A stretch of 64,000 nt of DNA from Candidatus Melainabacteria bacterium (GCA_003963305.1 RXJR01000010.1:83782-147781); one strand, 5' to 3'; numbered from the stretch's first letter, positions 8,861-20,888 are shown. The notes: generated by a model from the sequence alone, not told the origin. Translations and numbers: made by a program.

Positions 8861-8954
8861 GCGCCTATCACGTAACACCCTTACCTGCGGAGGATCTGCA
8901 GCCAACCAGCGCGAGCACTGCTCAGCGCGCAATGAGGAGAGTAGGAATTGAGCC

Positions 8955-9458
8955 ATGAAAACGCTAAAAGAGACCCGCCGCTTCGCCATCAAGGCACACG
9001 GCGCGCAACCGTATGGCCCGTTCCCCTACTCGTATCACTTGCGAGCAGCAGAGAACGTGGCCCTGCGCTTCGGCTTCAGAAGCCATATCGTCCGCAAAGC
9101 CATCTGGCTGCATGACGTCATCGAAGACTGCAAGCTCTCGGTATCACACCTGGTGCTGGCAGGACTCGACCCGCGCTCTGTGCAGATGGCCTGGGCGGTC
9201 TCGGACGGCGAGGGTAAGACGCGCAAGGAGAGAAAGGCTTCGACGTACGAGAAGATTCGCAGCACACCGGGCGCCAAGCTCGTCAAGCTGTGCGATCGCA
9301 TCGCCAACGTCGAGTTCTCATCCTCCGGGCTCGGCGACCCGCGCAAGTTCGAGATGTACAAGAACGAATATGCCGAATTCCAACGGCAGCTGAGGGACAA
9401 GACTGAACTGGAACTGGAGCCACTCTGGCTTCACCTGGACAGTCTACTTTGCCAGTGA
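8955..9458 (+). CDS. HD-domain hydrolase of the SpoT/MESH1-like type
   Basis: 167 residues forming a stand-alone HD domain: His28 in YSYHLRA, His53-Asp54 with Glu57-Asp58 in WLHDVIEDC, and Asp114 in KLCDRIANV. The HDxxED and KLxDRxxN pattern is typical of (p)ppGpp hydrolases (SpoT N-domain, MESH1/small alarmone hydrolases). Related HD enzymes cleave other nucleotides, so the substrate is inferred. No synthetase or ACT domain is present. ATG 8955 has AGGAATTGAGCC upstream. A TTG-started amidotransferase begins 45 bases downstream. Confidence 0.75.
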   Translation: MKTLKETRRFAIKAHGAQPYGPFPYSYHLRAAENVALRFGFRSHIVRKAIWLHDVIEDCKLSVSHLVLAGLDPRSVQMAWAVSDGEGKTRKERKASTYEKIRSTPGAKLVKLCDRIANVEFSSSGLGDPRKFEMYKNEYAEFQRQLRDKTELELEPLWLHLDSLLCQ

Positions 9459-9503
9459 GTTGGTCGTAAGAAAGCCAACCGCTGGAGACGGAGGACAAAC
9501 GGT

Positions 9504-10202
9504 TTGAAAATCGTGATCTTTCGGCTACCATTCCGCGGACCAACAGATGAGTTTTTGCCGTTACGCGGAAATCCTGCCTACGAGGTCGAATGGGTTCGGC
9601 CTCAGGATTACGACGGCAAAGCACGCGTCATCATCCTGCCCGGTTCCGGCAGGACGATAGACGACCTGGCTGCCCTGCGCGAGTCTGGTGGCGCCGAAGC
9701 GATTCGGCGTCATCTGGCTCAGGGTGGTATCGTCGTCGGTGTTTGCGGCGGCTACCAGATACTCGGACAATGGCTCTACGACCCCAGGCTCAGCCAGGGT
9801 TCCGAAAAGCTGGTTGCCGGTCTGGGTTACCTGCCGCACAGCACCATCTTCGGTCCGACCAGGGTCGAAGACGACGCGAAGACGCCATGGCTTTCCAGCA
9901 AGACCACCGGTCAACTGCTGGTCGGGCGTGGCAAAGGCGGAACAGTTGTGGGCGAGGAACGACGCAGCGGTTACTCATTCGTGAGGCAATCCGATGCTTC
10001 GTACTTGCCACTAGTGGCGGTGCAGGAACGCCAACTCCACGAGGCGCTGCCTGACGAAGAAACCATCAGCGAAGTGCTCTGGCAACCAGGTCACGAGCAG
10101 ATGGACGGACTCGTCTCGGCAGACCGCAAAGTGTGGGGCAGCTACTTGCACTTGATCTTCCACAACGCGGCCTTTCAGAGTTCCTTCTTCGAAGTGCTCT
10201 AG
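9504..10202 (+). CDS. CobQ/CobB-like class I glutamine amidotransferase domain protein
   Basis: 232 residues. The nucleophile Cys81 lies in GVCGGYQILG, preceded by an ILPGSGRTIDDL segment typical of CobQ-type amidotransferases. The partner His216 is in GSYLHLIFHN. Cobyric acid synthase is about twice as long because it has an N-terminal ATPase domain, which is absent here. The size fits GatD-like stand-alone glutaminases, which feed ammonia to MurT for lipid II amidation, but no murT-like gene is in the window. Its partner is therefore unknown. TTG 9504 is preceded by GGAGG at 9 bases; no better start exists. Confidence 0.75.
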   Translation: MKIVIFRLPFRGPTDEFLPLRGNPAYEVEWVRPQDYDGKARVIILPGSGRTIDDLAALRESGGAEAIRRHLAQGGIVVGVCGGYQILGQWLYDPRLSQGSEKLVAGLGYLPHSTIFGPTRVEDDAKTPWLSSKTTGQLLVGRGKGGTVVGEERRSGYSFVRQSDASYLPLVAVQERQLHEALPDEETISEVLWQPGHEQMDGLVSADRKVWGSYLHLIFHNAAFQSSFFEVL

Positions 10203-10246
10203 ATAGACGTTTAACAGAGCGGTAAGCGAATCATCGCCTGCCGCAT

Positions 10247-10282
10247 GCGAGCGCCACCTGACACAGTGGGCTCGCTTTTTTT
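10247..10282 (+). terminator. Strong Rho-independent terminator
   Basis: GCGAGCGCCAC pairs with GTGGGCTCGC, followed by seven Ts. It lies only about 30 bases before the start of the next gene, so that gene probably has its own promoter within or just after the hairpin, or depends on read-through. Confidence 0.8.
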
Positions 10283-10313
10283 ACAACGGTTGTCAACCAG
10301 AAAGAGGCGAGCT

Positions 10314-11051
10314 ATGAGTAAAGAAACCCCGAGTACCAGCGCGTCATCGCAAAGCGGTGGCGCGACAATCATCGACCCGTTCGACCCGGACAGCTTCAAG
10401 GAGCCTGCTATCATGGCAAGCGGTACCACCGCCCCAGCGCAGGAAAAACCGGAAGTGGAGCTGCTCGTTTTCGACATGGGTCACGTCTTTGTCGACTTTG
10501 ACTGGAGTCAAGTCTGCCAGGGCTTCTGTGACCGCGCCGGCATGACACGCGAGCAATTCAAAGAAGTGCTCGCCTTCGTCGGCGCCCTCGGTTACGAAGA
10601 CGGCAGGGTGATGACGGAAGGATTCGTCAAAGCGCTCAACGAGAAGCTGTCGCTGACGCTGAGCATCGCCGAGTTCGACGAGCTGTGGAACTTCGGTTTC
10701 CACGAGAACGTGGAGATGGCTGGCCTGCTCACCGAGCTGGGCAAGCGCTACCCGCTCTACCTGCTCTCCAACACCAACGAGTCGCACTACGGCTTCCTGT
10801 CGTCGAAGTTCAAGGTGGACCGCCACTTCAAAGAGCTCATCTTGTCGCACAAGGTGGGCTTCACGAAGCCGGACCCGCGCATCTACCAGGAAGTGCTGAA
10901 GCGCAGCGGCATCGCCGCGCACAAGTGCCTCTTCGTCGATGACCTGGAGCGCAATGTGGCAGCCGCAGCCGAGCTCGGCATGCACACGATTCGGTTCGTG
11001 GGCATCGACGACCTCAAGCAACGGCTGAGCGCGCTGGGCATCATCGCCTAG
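10314..11051 (+). CDS. HAD-IA hydrolase, YihX-like, with N-terminal extension
   Basis: 245 residues. The first 45 are Ser/Thr/Pro-rich and probably disordered. Motif I is VFDMGHVFVDFDW (Asp54, with Gly at the usual second-Asp position), as in YihX-like sugar-phosphatases. Motif II is LLSNTNESH, the Lys motif FTKPDPRIY and motif IV LFVDDLERN. YihX acts on alpha-glucose-1-phosphate; substrate transfer here is an inference. ATG 10314 has AAAGAGGCGAG. It is not a close duplicate of the HAD gene at 4168-4905, whose motif I differs. Confidence 0.8.
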   Translation: MSKETPSTSASSQSGGATIIDPFDPDSFKEPAIMASGTTAPAQEKPEVELLVFDMGHVFVDFDWSQVCQGFCDRAGMTREQFKEVLAFVGALGYEDGRVMTEGFVKALNEKLSLTLSIAEFDELWNFGFHENVEMAGLLTELGKRYPLYLLSNTNESHYGFLSSKFKVDRHFKELILSHKVGFTKPDPRIYQEVLKRSGIAAHKCLFVDDLERNVAAAAELGMHTIRFVGIDDLKQRLSALGIIA

Positions 11052-11106
11052 CACTGTTCGGCGCAAGCAGCAGTTCTGCATCAGGTCTCAAGACCAATCA
11101 CGACAC

Positions 11107-11137
11107 GACAGGCACCCTCGAAAGAAGGTGCTCTGTC
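11107..11137 (+). terminator. Stem-loop after the second HAD gene
   Basis: GACAGGCACC pairs with GGTGCTCTGTC around CTCGAAAGAA. A second GC-rich stem follows near 11152-11178. Confidence 0.5.
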
Positions 11138-11221
11138 ATTACCCCCAAACCGGGACGCAAAGGACTTGCGCCCCGGCACTGCATTGGCTGTGAAGCCCGT
11201 GCATCGGAGCAACAATCAAGT

Positions 11222-11569
11222 ATGAAGAAATACCTAGTAGCTACAGGCATCGTCCTCTTCCGCATCGAGGCCGAAACTCCGCAGCAAGCCATCGCCACGC
11301 TCAAGGCACGCATCGACGCGCGCCGACACGAGGTGTTCCAGAATGCCGAGATCGGCATGTCGCTGGTAACAGCGCTGGACGAACACCGTCTCAGCTTCAT
11401 CGTCATGGATGAGGGTCGCACCTCGCTCCTGGGCGGTGAGCTCAACTGGTTCGAAGATGGCGTGCCCAGGAGCCGCTACGAAGAGGTCGTGACGCGCCGG
11501 CTGGTCAACACCATGCCTGCGCTGGTAAGCGAGCACCTGTACTACCAGACCGACCACACGACTGCCTGA
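11222..11569 (+). CDS. Unknown 115-residue protein
   Basis: ATG 11222; a GGAG lies 12 bases upstream, slightly far. The protein starts with a beta strand (KKYLVATGIVLFRIEA), continues with the helix TPQQAIATLKARIDARR, then a strand and a loop containing LNWFEDGVPRS. This alpha/beta pattern resembles small ferredoxin-like domains. A similar FNWFEGAVAGS segment occurs in the next protein (11672-12073), perhaps a shared short motif. No family recognised. Confidence 0.6.
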   Translation: MKKYLVATGIVLFRIEAETPQQAIATLKARIDARRHEVFQNAEIGMSLVTALDEHRLSFIVMDEGRTSLLGGELNWFEDGVPRSRYEEVVTRRLVNTMPALVSEHLYYQTDHTTA

Positions 11570-11588
11570 TAGTCGTGCAGACGCCGAC

Positions 11589-11614
11589 GACCGCGCCACA
11601 ACCGTGACGCGGTC
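11589..11614 (+). terminator. GACCGCG/CGCGGTC stem-loop
   Basis: A seven-base perfect stem in the gap between two small genes, without a clear T tract. Confidence 0.4.
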
Positions 11615-11671
11615 ACCACCGACAACGCGTAAAGGCAGGTTTGCCCAAGCAAGAAACGAAGGATTCGTACT

Positions 11672-12073
11672 ATGACGATCATGCCCCTCAACACCCAGAT
11701 TCTCGTCCTCGACACCGTCGCGGCACACAACGGACTGCTCGCGATTGTCGAGTCGAGCTTCAACTGGTTCGAAGGCGCAGTCGCCGGCTCGGAAGCCACC
11801 CAGAACATCGAGGACAAGCTGGCCGAGATGGACTCCGAGCTGAGCAAGCTCAGGGGTCTCAACGAGACCATGCGCAATGAATGGGGCACTTTCAAGCGCA
11901 CCATCACCACCGCCTACGGCAACTTCGGTCGTGACGTGGTGACTCGCATCGGCTACGACGAACAATCGCACGTACGCGACCTGGCCCGCAGCACCGCCGC
12001 TGGTGCGCTGACGCGCATCCGCGACAACGCTCGCCTGCACCTGACGCGAACGCTGGAAGGCATTCGCGACTGA
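11672..12073 (+). CDS. Unknown 133-residue, largely helical protein
   Basis: ATG 11672 follows AAGGATTCGTACT. After a short hydrophobic N-terminal part containing FNWFEGAVAGS, the region from about residue 46 to 66 (IEDKLAEMDSELSKLRGLNE) has heptad spacing typical of a coiled coil. The rest is Arg-rich helix. Soluble, no cysteines, no family recognised. It lies in the hairpin-separated plus-strand series ending with a trypsin-like protease and may be a partner or substrate of it; that is only suggested by position. Confidence 0.6.
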   Translation: MTIMPLNTQILVLDTVAAHNGLLAIVESSFNWFEGAVAGSEATQNIEDKLAEMDSELSKLRGLNETMRNEWGTFKRTITTAYGNFGRDVVTRIGYDEQSHVRDLARSTAAGALTRIRDNARLHLTRTLEGIRD

Positions 12074-12111
12074 ACAACAGCCTGCTGCGTTCTGCAAGGG
12101 CTGACCGACAC

Positions 12112-12139
12112 GAGGGGCACGACTGCGGTTGTGCCTCTC
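12112..12139 (+). terminator. GAGGGGCAC/GTGCCTCTC stem-loop
   Basis: A nine-base stem with one or two wobble pairs and a 10-base loop, 35 bases upstream of the trypsin-like protease start. It could attenuate that gene. Confidence 0.45.
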
Positions 12140-12172
12140 AGTTGTTTCTCAACATCTAACCGGGAGACTTCT

Positions 12173-12826
12173 ATGATCATCCAACCAGCAACTCGCAGCT
12201 TCGATGAAATCATCGACCAGCTGCAGACTGCATGCTCGCGCACCGCCGAGTCGGTGGGCATGATGCATGCGCGCGTGCAGAGAGCAGACCGCACCGAGTC
12301 GTCGGTCGGCACTGCCTACTGCGTCGACAAGCGCGGCTTCTTCGTCACCGCACTGCATGTGGTGGCGGGGCAGCTCGACTCGTTCATCTCGATGGACAGG
12401 CTCTACGAGACGCGCATCGTCGCCGTCGACCTGACCAACGACCTGGCTCTCATGCAGGTCGTCAGCGGACACGGGCTCTTCCAGCCGGTTGTCTTCGCAA
12501 CCAGTGTCGGCGATGACGAAATCGTCGGCGGGCTCGGCTACCCGGAGCGCGGCATGTCGATCGAGCTGTGCTCGTATCTGGCACGCTATGCGGGTCCGAT
12601 CGTGAACGGGGTTGGTCCCAACGGGCTCATCCTCGAGGGCGACATCCTCAAGCAAGCACTTTCCTTCGTCGGCGGCGAGGAGCACACGCAGGGTTACTCC
12701 GGCGGGCCTATCGTCAACGAACGCGGGGAAGTGGTGGCAAGCACGATGAAGGGCGATGACGACCTCGGTTTCATCATCGGTCCGTCGTTCACCACGGTTC
12801 GCGCGCTCATATCTGCACACGTGTAA
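12173..12826 (+). CDS. Trypsin-like (S1/HtrA-fold) serine protease, cytosolic form
   Basis: 217 residues with the full triad in order: His62 in FVTALHVVAG, Asp90 in LTNDLALMQV and Ser176 in QGYSGGPIV. This is the HtrA-like layout. It lacks the PDZ domains of DegP/HtrA and has no signal peptide or membrane anchor, so it is a minimal protease probably acting inside the cell. Glu-Glu-His (169-171) lies just before the Ser loop. ATG 12173 has CGGGAGA. A strong terminator follows at 12903. Confidence 0.82.
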   Translation: MIIQPATRSFDEIIDQLQTACSRTAESVGMMHARVQRADRTESSVGTAYCVDKRGFFVTALHVVAGQLDSFISMDRLYETRIVAVDLTNDLALMQVVSGHGLFQPVVFATSVGDDEIVGGLGYPERGMSIELCSYLARYAGPIVNGVGPNGLILEGDILKQALSFVGGEEHTQGYSGGPIVNERGEVVASTMKGDDDLGFIIGPSFTTVRALISAHV

Positions 12827-12902
12827 TCGACGGGAAAAGCCTTGACTTGACCACGGTCAATCAAAGCTCTTCCCACCATCGAGAACCCGAAAACCGCGCC
12901 CT

Positions 12903-12930
12903 GAGCCTTCGGGCTCTCGGTGCGTTTTTT
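12903..12930 (+). terminator. Rho-independent terminator after the trypsin-like gene
   Basis: GAGCC-TTCG-GGCTC, then TCGGTGCG and six Ts. Confidence 0.8.
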
Positions 12931-12940
12931 GGCGCTCAGC

Positions 12941-12959
12941 ATACTGTATAGTATAGTAT
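12941..12959. repeat. AT-rich inverted repeat (ATACT...AGTAT)
   Basis: The arms ATACT and AGTAT flank GTATAGTAT. It sits 10 bases beyond the T tract of the preceding terminator, in a convergent gap where no gene starts. Member of the window-wide TATAGT/ACTATA set. Confidence 0.5.
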
Positions 12960-12989
12960 TACTCAAGACGAGCACGCGAGACGCGTGCG

Positions 12990-13156
12990 TTCCATACTGA
13001 GCAGTACCGTACACCACGACACAGCATTCCATACTGAGCACAGCTACACCACGACACAGCATTCCATACTGAGCACAGCTACAGCATTCCATACTGAGCA
13101 CAGCTACACCACGACACAGCATTCCATACTGAGCACAGCTACACCACGACACAGCA
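12990..13156. repeat. Minisatellite with a perfect 60-base tandem duplication
   Basis: The core TTCCATACTGAGCA occurs five times, at 12990, 13027, 13062, 13087 and 13122. Spacing is 37, 35, 25 and 35. Bases 13021-13080 and 13081-13140 are identical. The 35/25 spacing is not a multiple of three and the frames across it lack ribosome sites, so this is non-coding DNA. No unique spacers separate the units, so it is not a CRISPR array. Confidence 0.85.
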
Positions 13157-13240
13157 ATGCACACAATCGGAGAGCCTGGAAACCGAGACGATTTCCAGGC
13201 TCATTACGGGCATTTTCAAATAGGCGCTGAGCCTTCTAAA

Positions 13241-14653
13241 TTAATCCACGCGAACTATAGGCGGTGGCAACCAATCACCGTTGAGAACAGCAGTTTTCGG
13301 TGCATACAAGCGCATGGTCAAACTGATCTCACCAGATGCAGGTGATGGTAGCCAGTTTGATTCTTTATCCGGACCGGGCGATTCGTGTTGAACATACAAA
13401 TCAATCGAGCCGTCAGCGTTTTTCTTAAGAGGCATCCAGGAACTTACCGCAAATCGATTCAGTACGTTTGCGACCTGGAAACCTTCTTTGTCGTACATTG
13501 TCACCGACCAGAATGCATCCACTGGTGGCACATGCTCTTTATCAAAGTGCAAGGTGTATTTCTTGTCACCGGTGATTACCTGGCCTTTGCTGTCGAGCAC
13601 GCTAATCGGATAGATAGCGTCTTCCGGCTGATTCGCACCCAATCCAGCTAAGGCTACGATAGCGCGCTTGAAGTAGGAATCACCGTAGACACCCATCGTG
13701 TCTACACCGATTGACCAGCAGCCCTTAACCTGACCTATGGATGCAGTTTTTGCCTGCATCTGTTTAAGAGCCTCTTCAGTTCCACGTTTGAATTCAGCCG
13801 CAGTAGCAGCATCGAACTGTTTCAGATCAAATGGCTTACCAGGTGCAAAGCCGATCCGTTTCAGTCTGGTCAGCATGGACCAGTCAGTGCTGTGCGGCGG
13901 ATTCAGTTTCATCAATTCGGCACCATATGCAAAAAACTTTTCAGGCGGCATTTGCGCAACATAACGAAGCGGCTCGGTCTTAGGGTCGATCTCCGGATCG
14001 GCTTTAGCCTCTAGCGGCTGGGCAGTTTTACCGACCTGCGAAAGCGGTGTGACTGTGAAACCGTCTTGCACCTTGTGCACTGCCTCGTAATCAGCCGGTC
14101 CGTTGGTTTGCGTACGGCCGATGATCCAGAAGTGCGGAGTTGGACTCTCAATTTTCTCGGCATCGGCAGGAAGATTTCCTGACCAGCCGGCGCTCACCAC
14201 AGCGAATTTTTTCGCACCAGTGCCGCTGGTTCTCCAGCCTGGAACAGCAAAAACATCTGACCACATATCAAGCATAGGCAACAGATAATAGCGACCACCA
14301 GTGTCGGGAACGCTTACAATCACTGGTTCTTTGGTTACATCTACCCAGGCGATACTGTACAGCGTATCGAAGTTGGGTCTGACGACTGTCCTCATCTCGG
14401 CAGGCGGATATGCACGAATGTGTTGAAATGAGTTGGTTGGTCCGAAACCAGGCACTTTTCCGGCTGGAATGCTGGTCATCTGGCGACGAGTAACGTCCAT
14501 CAACACGAGTGGATACAGATAACAATAGCCTTGCAATGCGATGTCATGTACTTCCGCCTGCGTAACAGGCTTCGTTTCTGCAGCTGTAACCATAGGTGTT
14601 TCTCCAAAGAAGTAATAAAGCGCACAGAGGATAACAATAAATAATTTGGCCAT
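13241..14653 (-). CDS. Secreted DUF1254/DUF1214 protein
   Basis: 470 residues. The N-terminal hydrophobic stretch is a signal peptide or anchor, ending near VTAAE. The DUF1254 half shows YPLVLMDVTRRQMT and the conserved VVRPNFDTLYSIAWVDV. The DUF1214 half ends with VDAFWSVTMYD and ESPGPDKESNWLPSP, which are characteristic. These two domains usually occur together in exported proteins of unknown biochemical role. ATG 14653 has TTGGAGACC. Codon use is mixed and AT-richer than the peptidase genes. It is convergent with the trypsin-like protease and divergent from the 14881 gene. Confidence 0.9.
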   Translation of the reverse strand: MAKLFIVILCALYYFFGETPMVTAAETKPVTQAEVHDIALQGYCYLYPLVLMDVTRRQMTSIPAGKVPGFGPTNSFQHIRAYPPAEMRTVVRPNFDTLYSIAWVDVTKEPVIVSVPDTGGRYYLLPMLDMWSDVFAVPGWRTSGTGAKKFAVVSAGWSGNLPADAEKIESPTPHFWIIGRTQTNGPADYEAVHKVQDGFTVTPLSQVGKTAQPLEAKADPEIDPKTEPLRYVAQMPPEKFFAYGAELMKLNPPHSTDWSMLTRLKRIGFAPGKPFDLKQFDAATAAEFKRGTEEALKQMQAKTASIGQVKGCWSIGVDTMGVYGDSYFKRAIVALAGLGANQPEDAIYPISVLDSKGQVITGDKKYTLHFDKEHVPPVDAFWSVTMYDKEGFQVANVLNRFAVSSWMPLKKNADGSIDLYVQHESPGPDKESNWLPSPASGEISLTMRLYAPKTAVLNGDWLPPPIVRVD

Positions 14654-14880
14654 TTGGTCTCCAAGAAGCGAATCTGTGCCTGATGCTCATCAGTTCTGAG
14701 TATTATAGACAGCTATTGTCGCCCGCTAGTTATCTTTCATTTGCGCAAACACCTCGACAACTGACAGTCGGGCATTGCATCTGGATCATTACAAGACACC
14801 GACAGACTGCCGCTTTCAGTACTGAAAAGCTTCATAAGTCCCCGCTTCGAGATCTCTTTTCACGGAATCTTTATTGTTGA

Positions 14881-16275
14881 ATGAAAAAGTTTATCGCTCA
14901 TAACCGTTCAAAAAACCTGATTCTTTCACTTTTCTTTCTGCAACTTGTTTGTCCGCCGGCCTTAGCCGAAGCCGTGACAAGCAGCCCGGCGGCGCCTGTT
15001 CAAGCAGATTTTAGAAGCCAGTATTCAGCGATCACCAAACGTATCTTGATGGAGTCAATCGCGCTGGAGCGCCTCAGTCTGGAATATCGAAGAAAGAGTG
15101 TGCATCGTTCGCAGTTTAACAAGTTTGTCTTCTTCGGAACACAAGAAGCTGGCGCAGCTACCGGTTTAGCCTTTGAAGCAACCGCTGTGCAACAGTTTGG
15201 CAGAGCACGAAGACGAGTGCGTGACTTTGAACCGGACACTCTGGGCAACGGACTTAGAGCGGTTGAAATCGGCTCGATCGTTGCAGGATCAGGCTCTGGA
15301 TACATGCTCTCAGCCAATCTCGCTAAATACATCCAGGCGCGCAAACAAGGAAAAGACACCGCGTCGACCAACAGAGCCGTCACTGCACATCTAAAAGAAG
15401 TCGACAAGCTACTGGCAGAAAGAAAACAACTGGTCGAAGCAAATAGCGGCGATCCCATTTACAACCGAGCCGTGATTGAAGGAAAAGTGCTTGAGGGTCT
15501 GCGTGGATGCTTTGTCGATGAGTACAGCCAGTTCAGCGCTAACACTACAAGTTCTGCGGCGACGGAAAACCTCTTTTTCCTGCTTAACGCATCCTACAAT
15601 ATCCTCGGCGCTGTAGCAGCCGAAGTCGGCTATAAGTCACTGACCCAGCCACGCTTGAACGGTACCTCCAACATCCTGTTCACCATCAGCGGTGCCATGG
15701 CTGCAGCGACTCCGCTCTTGTGTGCAGCCGAGTTGAAACTCTATCGCAAGCATTTGCTGGCGGCACAGCAACGCAAATTCGGGGTTTCGCAAAAGCAAAT
15801 CGAAGAATTACCGGCGCTGCGCAAACAACTGGAAGACCTGTCTGCTGCCACGCAAGAGACGCCTTCGACGAATTCCACGCAACGACTGGCTATCTACAGT
15901 CAAGCGGGTGATCTGTTCGAGAAGCAATTAAACAGTGAAGTAAAAACGATGCAGCAACTAAATAAGGTGGCACTGCAAAACTCGATCGCCGGTCCTGCGA
16001 TTGGTTCGCTGCTGATGACGCAAGGCATTTTAGGCACCAGAGGCTATTATCACTACTTTCCCTGGCGTGTGCGTAAGCAATTCGACCTGAACTACAAGGG
16101 AGCAATTTGCGGTACAGTCGGAACCAGTATGGCTGTACTCGGCAACGCATCCTGGCTGGTGGCCAGCATGGTGTACGAGCACCATCTGAAGAAGCATAAA
16201 CGTATGCCAGAACAGTTAATCGATCAGCGACTGGAACACCTGAAAGAAGTCGAGAATTATGTTTCAACTCTATAA
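14881..16275 (+). CDS. Unknown multi-pass membrane protein with signal peptide
   Basis: 464 residues. A signal peptide ends near ALAEA (about residue 30). Hydrophobic segments follow at about 132-150, 230-250, 262-282, 365-382 and 400-425, separated by long Lys/Glu-rich helical stretches that may form coiled coils (about 165-195 and 300-355). No domain recognised. The ribosome site before ATG 14881 is weak. The next gene starts 12 bases after its stop, so the two form an operon and may act together at the cell envelope. Confidence 0.7.
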   Translation: MKKFIAHNRSKNLILSLFFLQLVCPPALAEAVTSSPAAPVQADFRSQYSAITKRILMESIALERLSLEYRRKSVHRSQFNKFVFFGTQEAGAATGLAFEATAVQQFGRARRRVRDFEPDTLGNGLRAVEIGSIVAGSGSGYMLSANLAKYIQARKQGKDTASTNRAVTAHLKEVDKLLAERKQLVEANSGDPIYNRAVIEGKVLEGLRGCFVDEYSQFSANTTSSAATENLFFLLNASYNILGAVAAEVGYKSLTQPRLNGTSNILFTISGAMAAATPLLCAAELKLYRKHLLAAQQRKFGVSQKQIEELPALRKQLEDLSAATQETPSTNSTQRLAIYSQAGDLFEKQLNSEVKTMQQLNKVALQNSIAGPAIGSLLMTQGILGTRGYYHYFPWRVRKQFDLNYKGAICGTVGTSMAVLGNASWLVASMVYEHHLKKHKRMPEQLIDQRLEHLKEVENYVSTL

Positions 16276-16287
16276 CGGAGGCATCAG

Positions 16288-17319
16288 ATGCGAGTAAATG
16301 CTCGAATTGTCAGATCTTTGAACCATGCAGCGTTATCTCGCGGTAGCGCTTCATCTTTTGCCACACCGTCATATTTTGTTGGCTCGATATTTTCTGCTCT
16401 TGTTGGCGCCGCATTTTTCGCCGCAACGCCGTGTTTTGCCGTCAACACCGATATGGCCCTTCTGCAAGAATCGAAGCCACTTGTAACAAGGGCGGGCGCC
16501 TGGCACAGCTGGGGCGATAATCTTCATTTGAAGACTGGTCAGGACAGACTACCACTTGTTTTTGAAGTTGAGAATGGAGCGGAAGGAAGACCGAAAGCAT
16601 CCGACCTGCAGATCACGCTCAACCGCAGTCCTCTGGCTGACTTCAGCCACTTCAAAGGCAATGCGAATTTCACAATCGATATGTCCGGCAAATTACATAC
16701 GGGAAACAACTCACTGCAGGTGAGAGGATTTGGTCCATCAGGTGCGTGGCTCAAATGGCGGCTTTTCATCAAAAGACCAATCATCACCTCGGTAACACCA
16801 CAGACTCTCAGTGCCGTGGACCGGCTCACCATACGAGGGCAAAATTTCTGCGAGCACAAGGACCGCATCAAAGTAACGATTGGAGGCAAGCCCGTCAGGC
16901 TCATTAGCAGCAACGCCAACGAAATCGTTTGCAAACCACCTGAGCGCGTTGACCCAGGCAATCAGAAGCTCACTGTTTCCGTACATTCTGTGGAAAGTAC
17001 TCCATTTGACGTTTCGGTTAAAGCCGCTCCTCGAATTACATTCATCGACACACTCTCAACACCGCCCCTGCACGATGTTACGGTGCGCGGCGATGGCTTT
17101 TCCCCTGTCATCTCAGAGAACACTGTCATGGTAGGAAGCCGCTCGGCGCGGATCGTATCAGCCACCAGATCTAGTATTACATTCACGATTCCGGACATGC
17201 ACTTTCCGGACTGGCATGTGCCAATTAGAGTAATAACAAATGGAATGACATCGAAAGAAAGAATATTCATCCATCTCGACATGCGACTGATACCAAACGA
17301 AGGACATCCGATTCCCTAA
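16288..17319 (+). CDS. Exported IPT/TIG-domain protein
   Basis: 343 residues. A long N-terminal region with a hydrophobic segment ending near CFAVN (about residue 52) acts as a signal peptide. Two IPT/TIG Ig-like repeats follow. Repeat one, about 165-245, has ITSVTPQTLSAVDRLTIRGQNF; repeat two, about 250-325, has ITFIDTLSTPPLHDVTVRGDGF. Such domains mediate binding at cell surfaces. ATG 16288 has ACGGAGGCATCAG and lies 12 bases after the membrane-protein gene. The long N-terminal region before the hydrophobic core may include false start residues. Confidence 0.75.
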   Translation: MRVNARIVRSLNHAALSRGSASSFATPSYFVGSIFSALVGAAFFAATPCFAVNTDMALLQESKPLVTRAGAWHSWGDNLHLKTGQDRLPLVFEVENGAEGRPKASDLQITLNRSPLADFSHFKGNANFTIDMSGKLHTGNNSLQVRGFGPSGAWLKWRLFIKRPIITSVTPQTLSAVDRLTIRGQNFCEHKDRIKVTIGGKPVRLISSNANEIVCKPPERVDPGNQKLTVSVHSVESTPFDVSVKAAPRITFIDTLSTPPLHDVTVRGDGFSPVISENTVMVGSRSARIVSATRSSITFTIPDMHFPDWHVPIRVITNGMTSKERIFIHLDMRLIPNEGHPIP

Positions 17320-17384
17320 AACGCTCATGCAGTGAGGCAGAGCGGCGGGCTCAAAGCAACACTCTAATGCTCAGAATTCATCTA

Positions 17385-17404
17385 TACTATATTGATTAAT
17401 AGTA
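17385..17404. repeat. AT-rich inverted repeat (TACTAT...ATAGTA)
   Basis: Six-base arms around ATTGATTA. It lies just past the T tract of the FtsH-like gene's terminator, in a convergent gap. Member of the TATAGT/ACTATA set. Confidence 0.45.
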
Positions 17405-17413
17405 GCAGTCCTC

Positions 17414-17467
17414 AAAAAAGACACTCAGAGAAGAGCCGGGGTGGGCACCTGATACGGTGCCCACCCC
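17414..17467 (-). terminator. Perfect 12-bp terminator of the tandem-AAA protease
   Basis: GGGGTGGGCACC (17438-17449) pairs perfectly with 17456-17467. On the minus strand a T-rich tail ending in TTTTTT (17414-17419) follows. It may also stop the convergent IPT gene. Confidence 0.8.
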
Positions 17468-17473
17468 TCAGCT

Positions 17474-20587
<3,114 letters not shown>

Positions 20588-20888
20588 CTTTCTGCTCCCT
20601 TCTTGTCATAGCCGTCTAATGCGGCCTGATTGATAACAGTCAAGCGTTCAGGAACAATTCCTGAACTCACTGAACTATGTCAGCGAAGAGCGAGCGTTGT
20701 CCATCGCCATTGTTGGCGCTCGCCTGGCGAAGAGCTCTCACATTGCTCGAAACCTCAAACTCGGGTCTTAAAACACTGAACGGAGCCGATTCCACGCCGG
20801 TTATGGCGCAAGCAGATAGGCTTTCTTCAGGGCAAGTTACAAGTGGGCCGAGAGTTTCGTTTGGTTAGGGGCAAGAGAGATACTCTTA

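Noticed and set aside
12990..13156. Possible CRISPR array
   Set aside because: The units abut without unique spacers and no cas gene is present.
12985..13230. Open frames on both strands through the minisatellite
   Set aside because: Unit spacing of 35/25 is not a multiple of three and there is no ribosome site; the repeat is non-coding.
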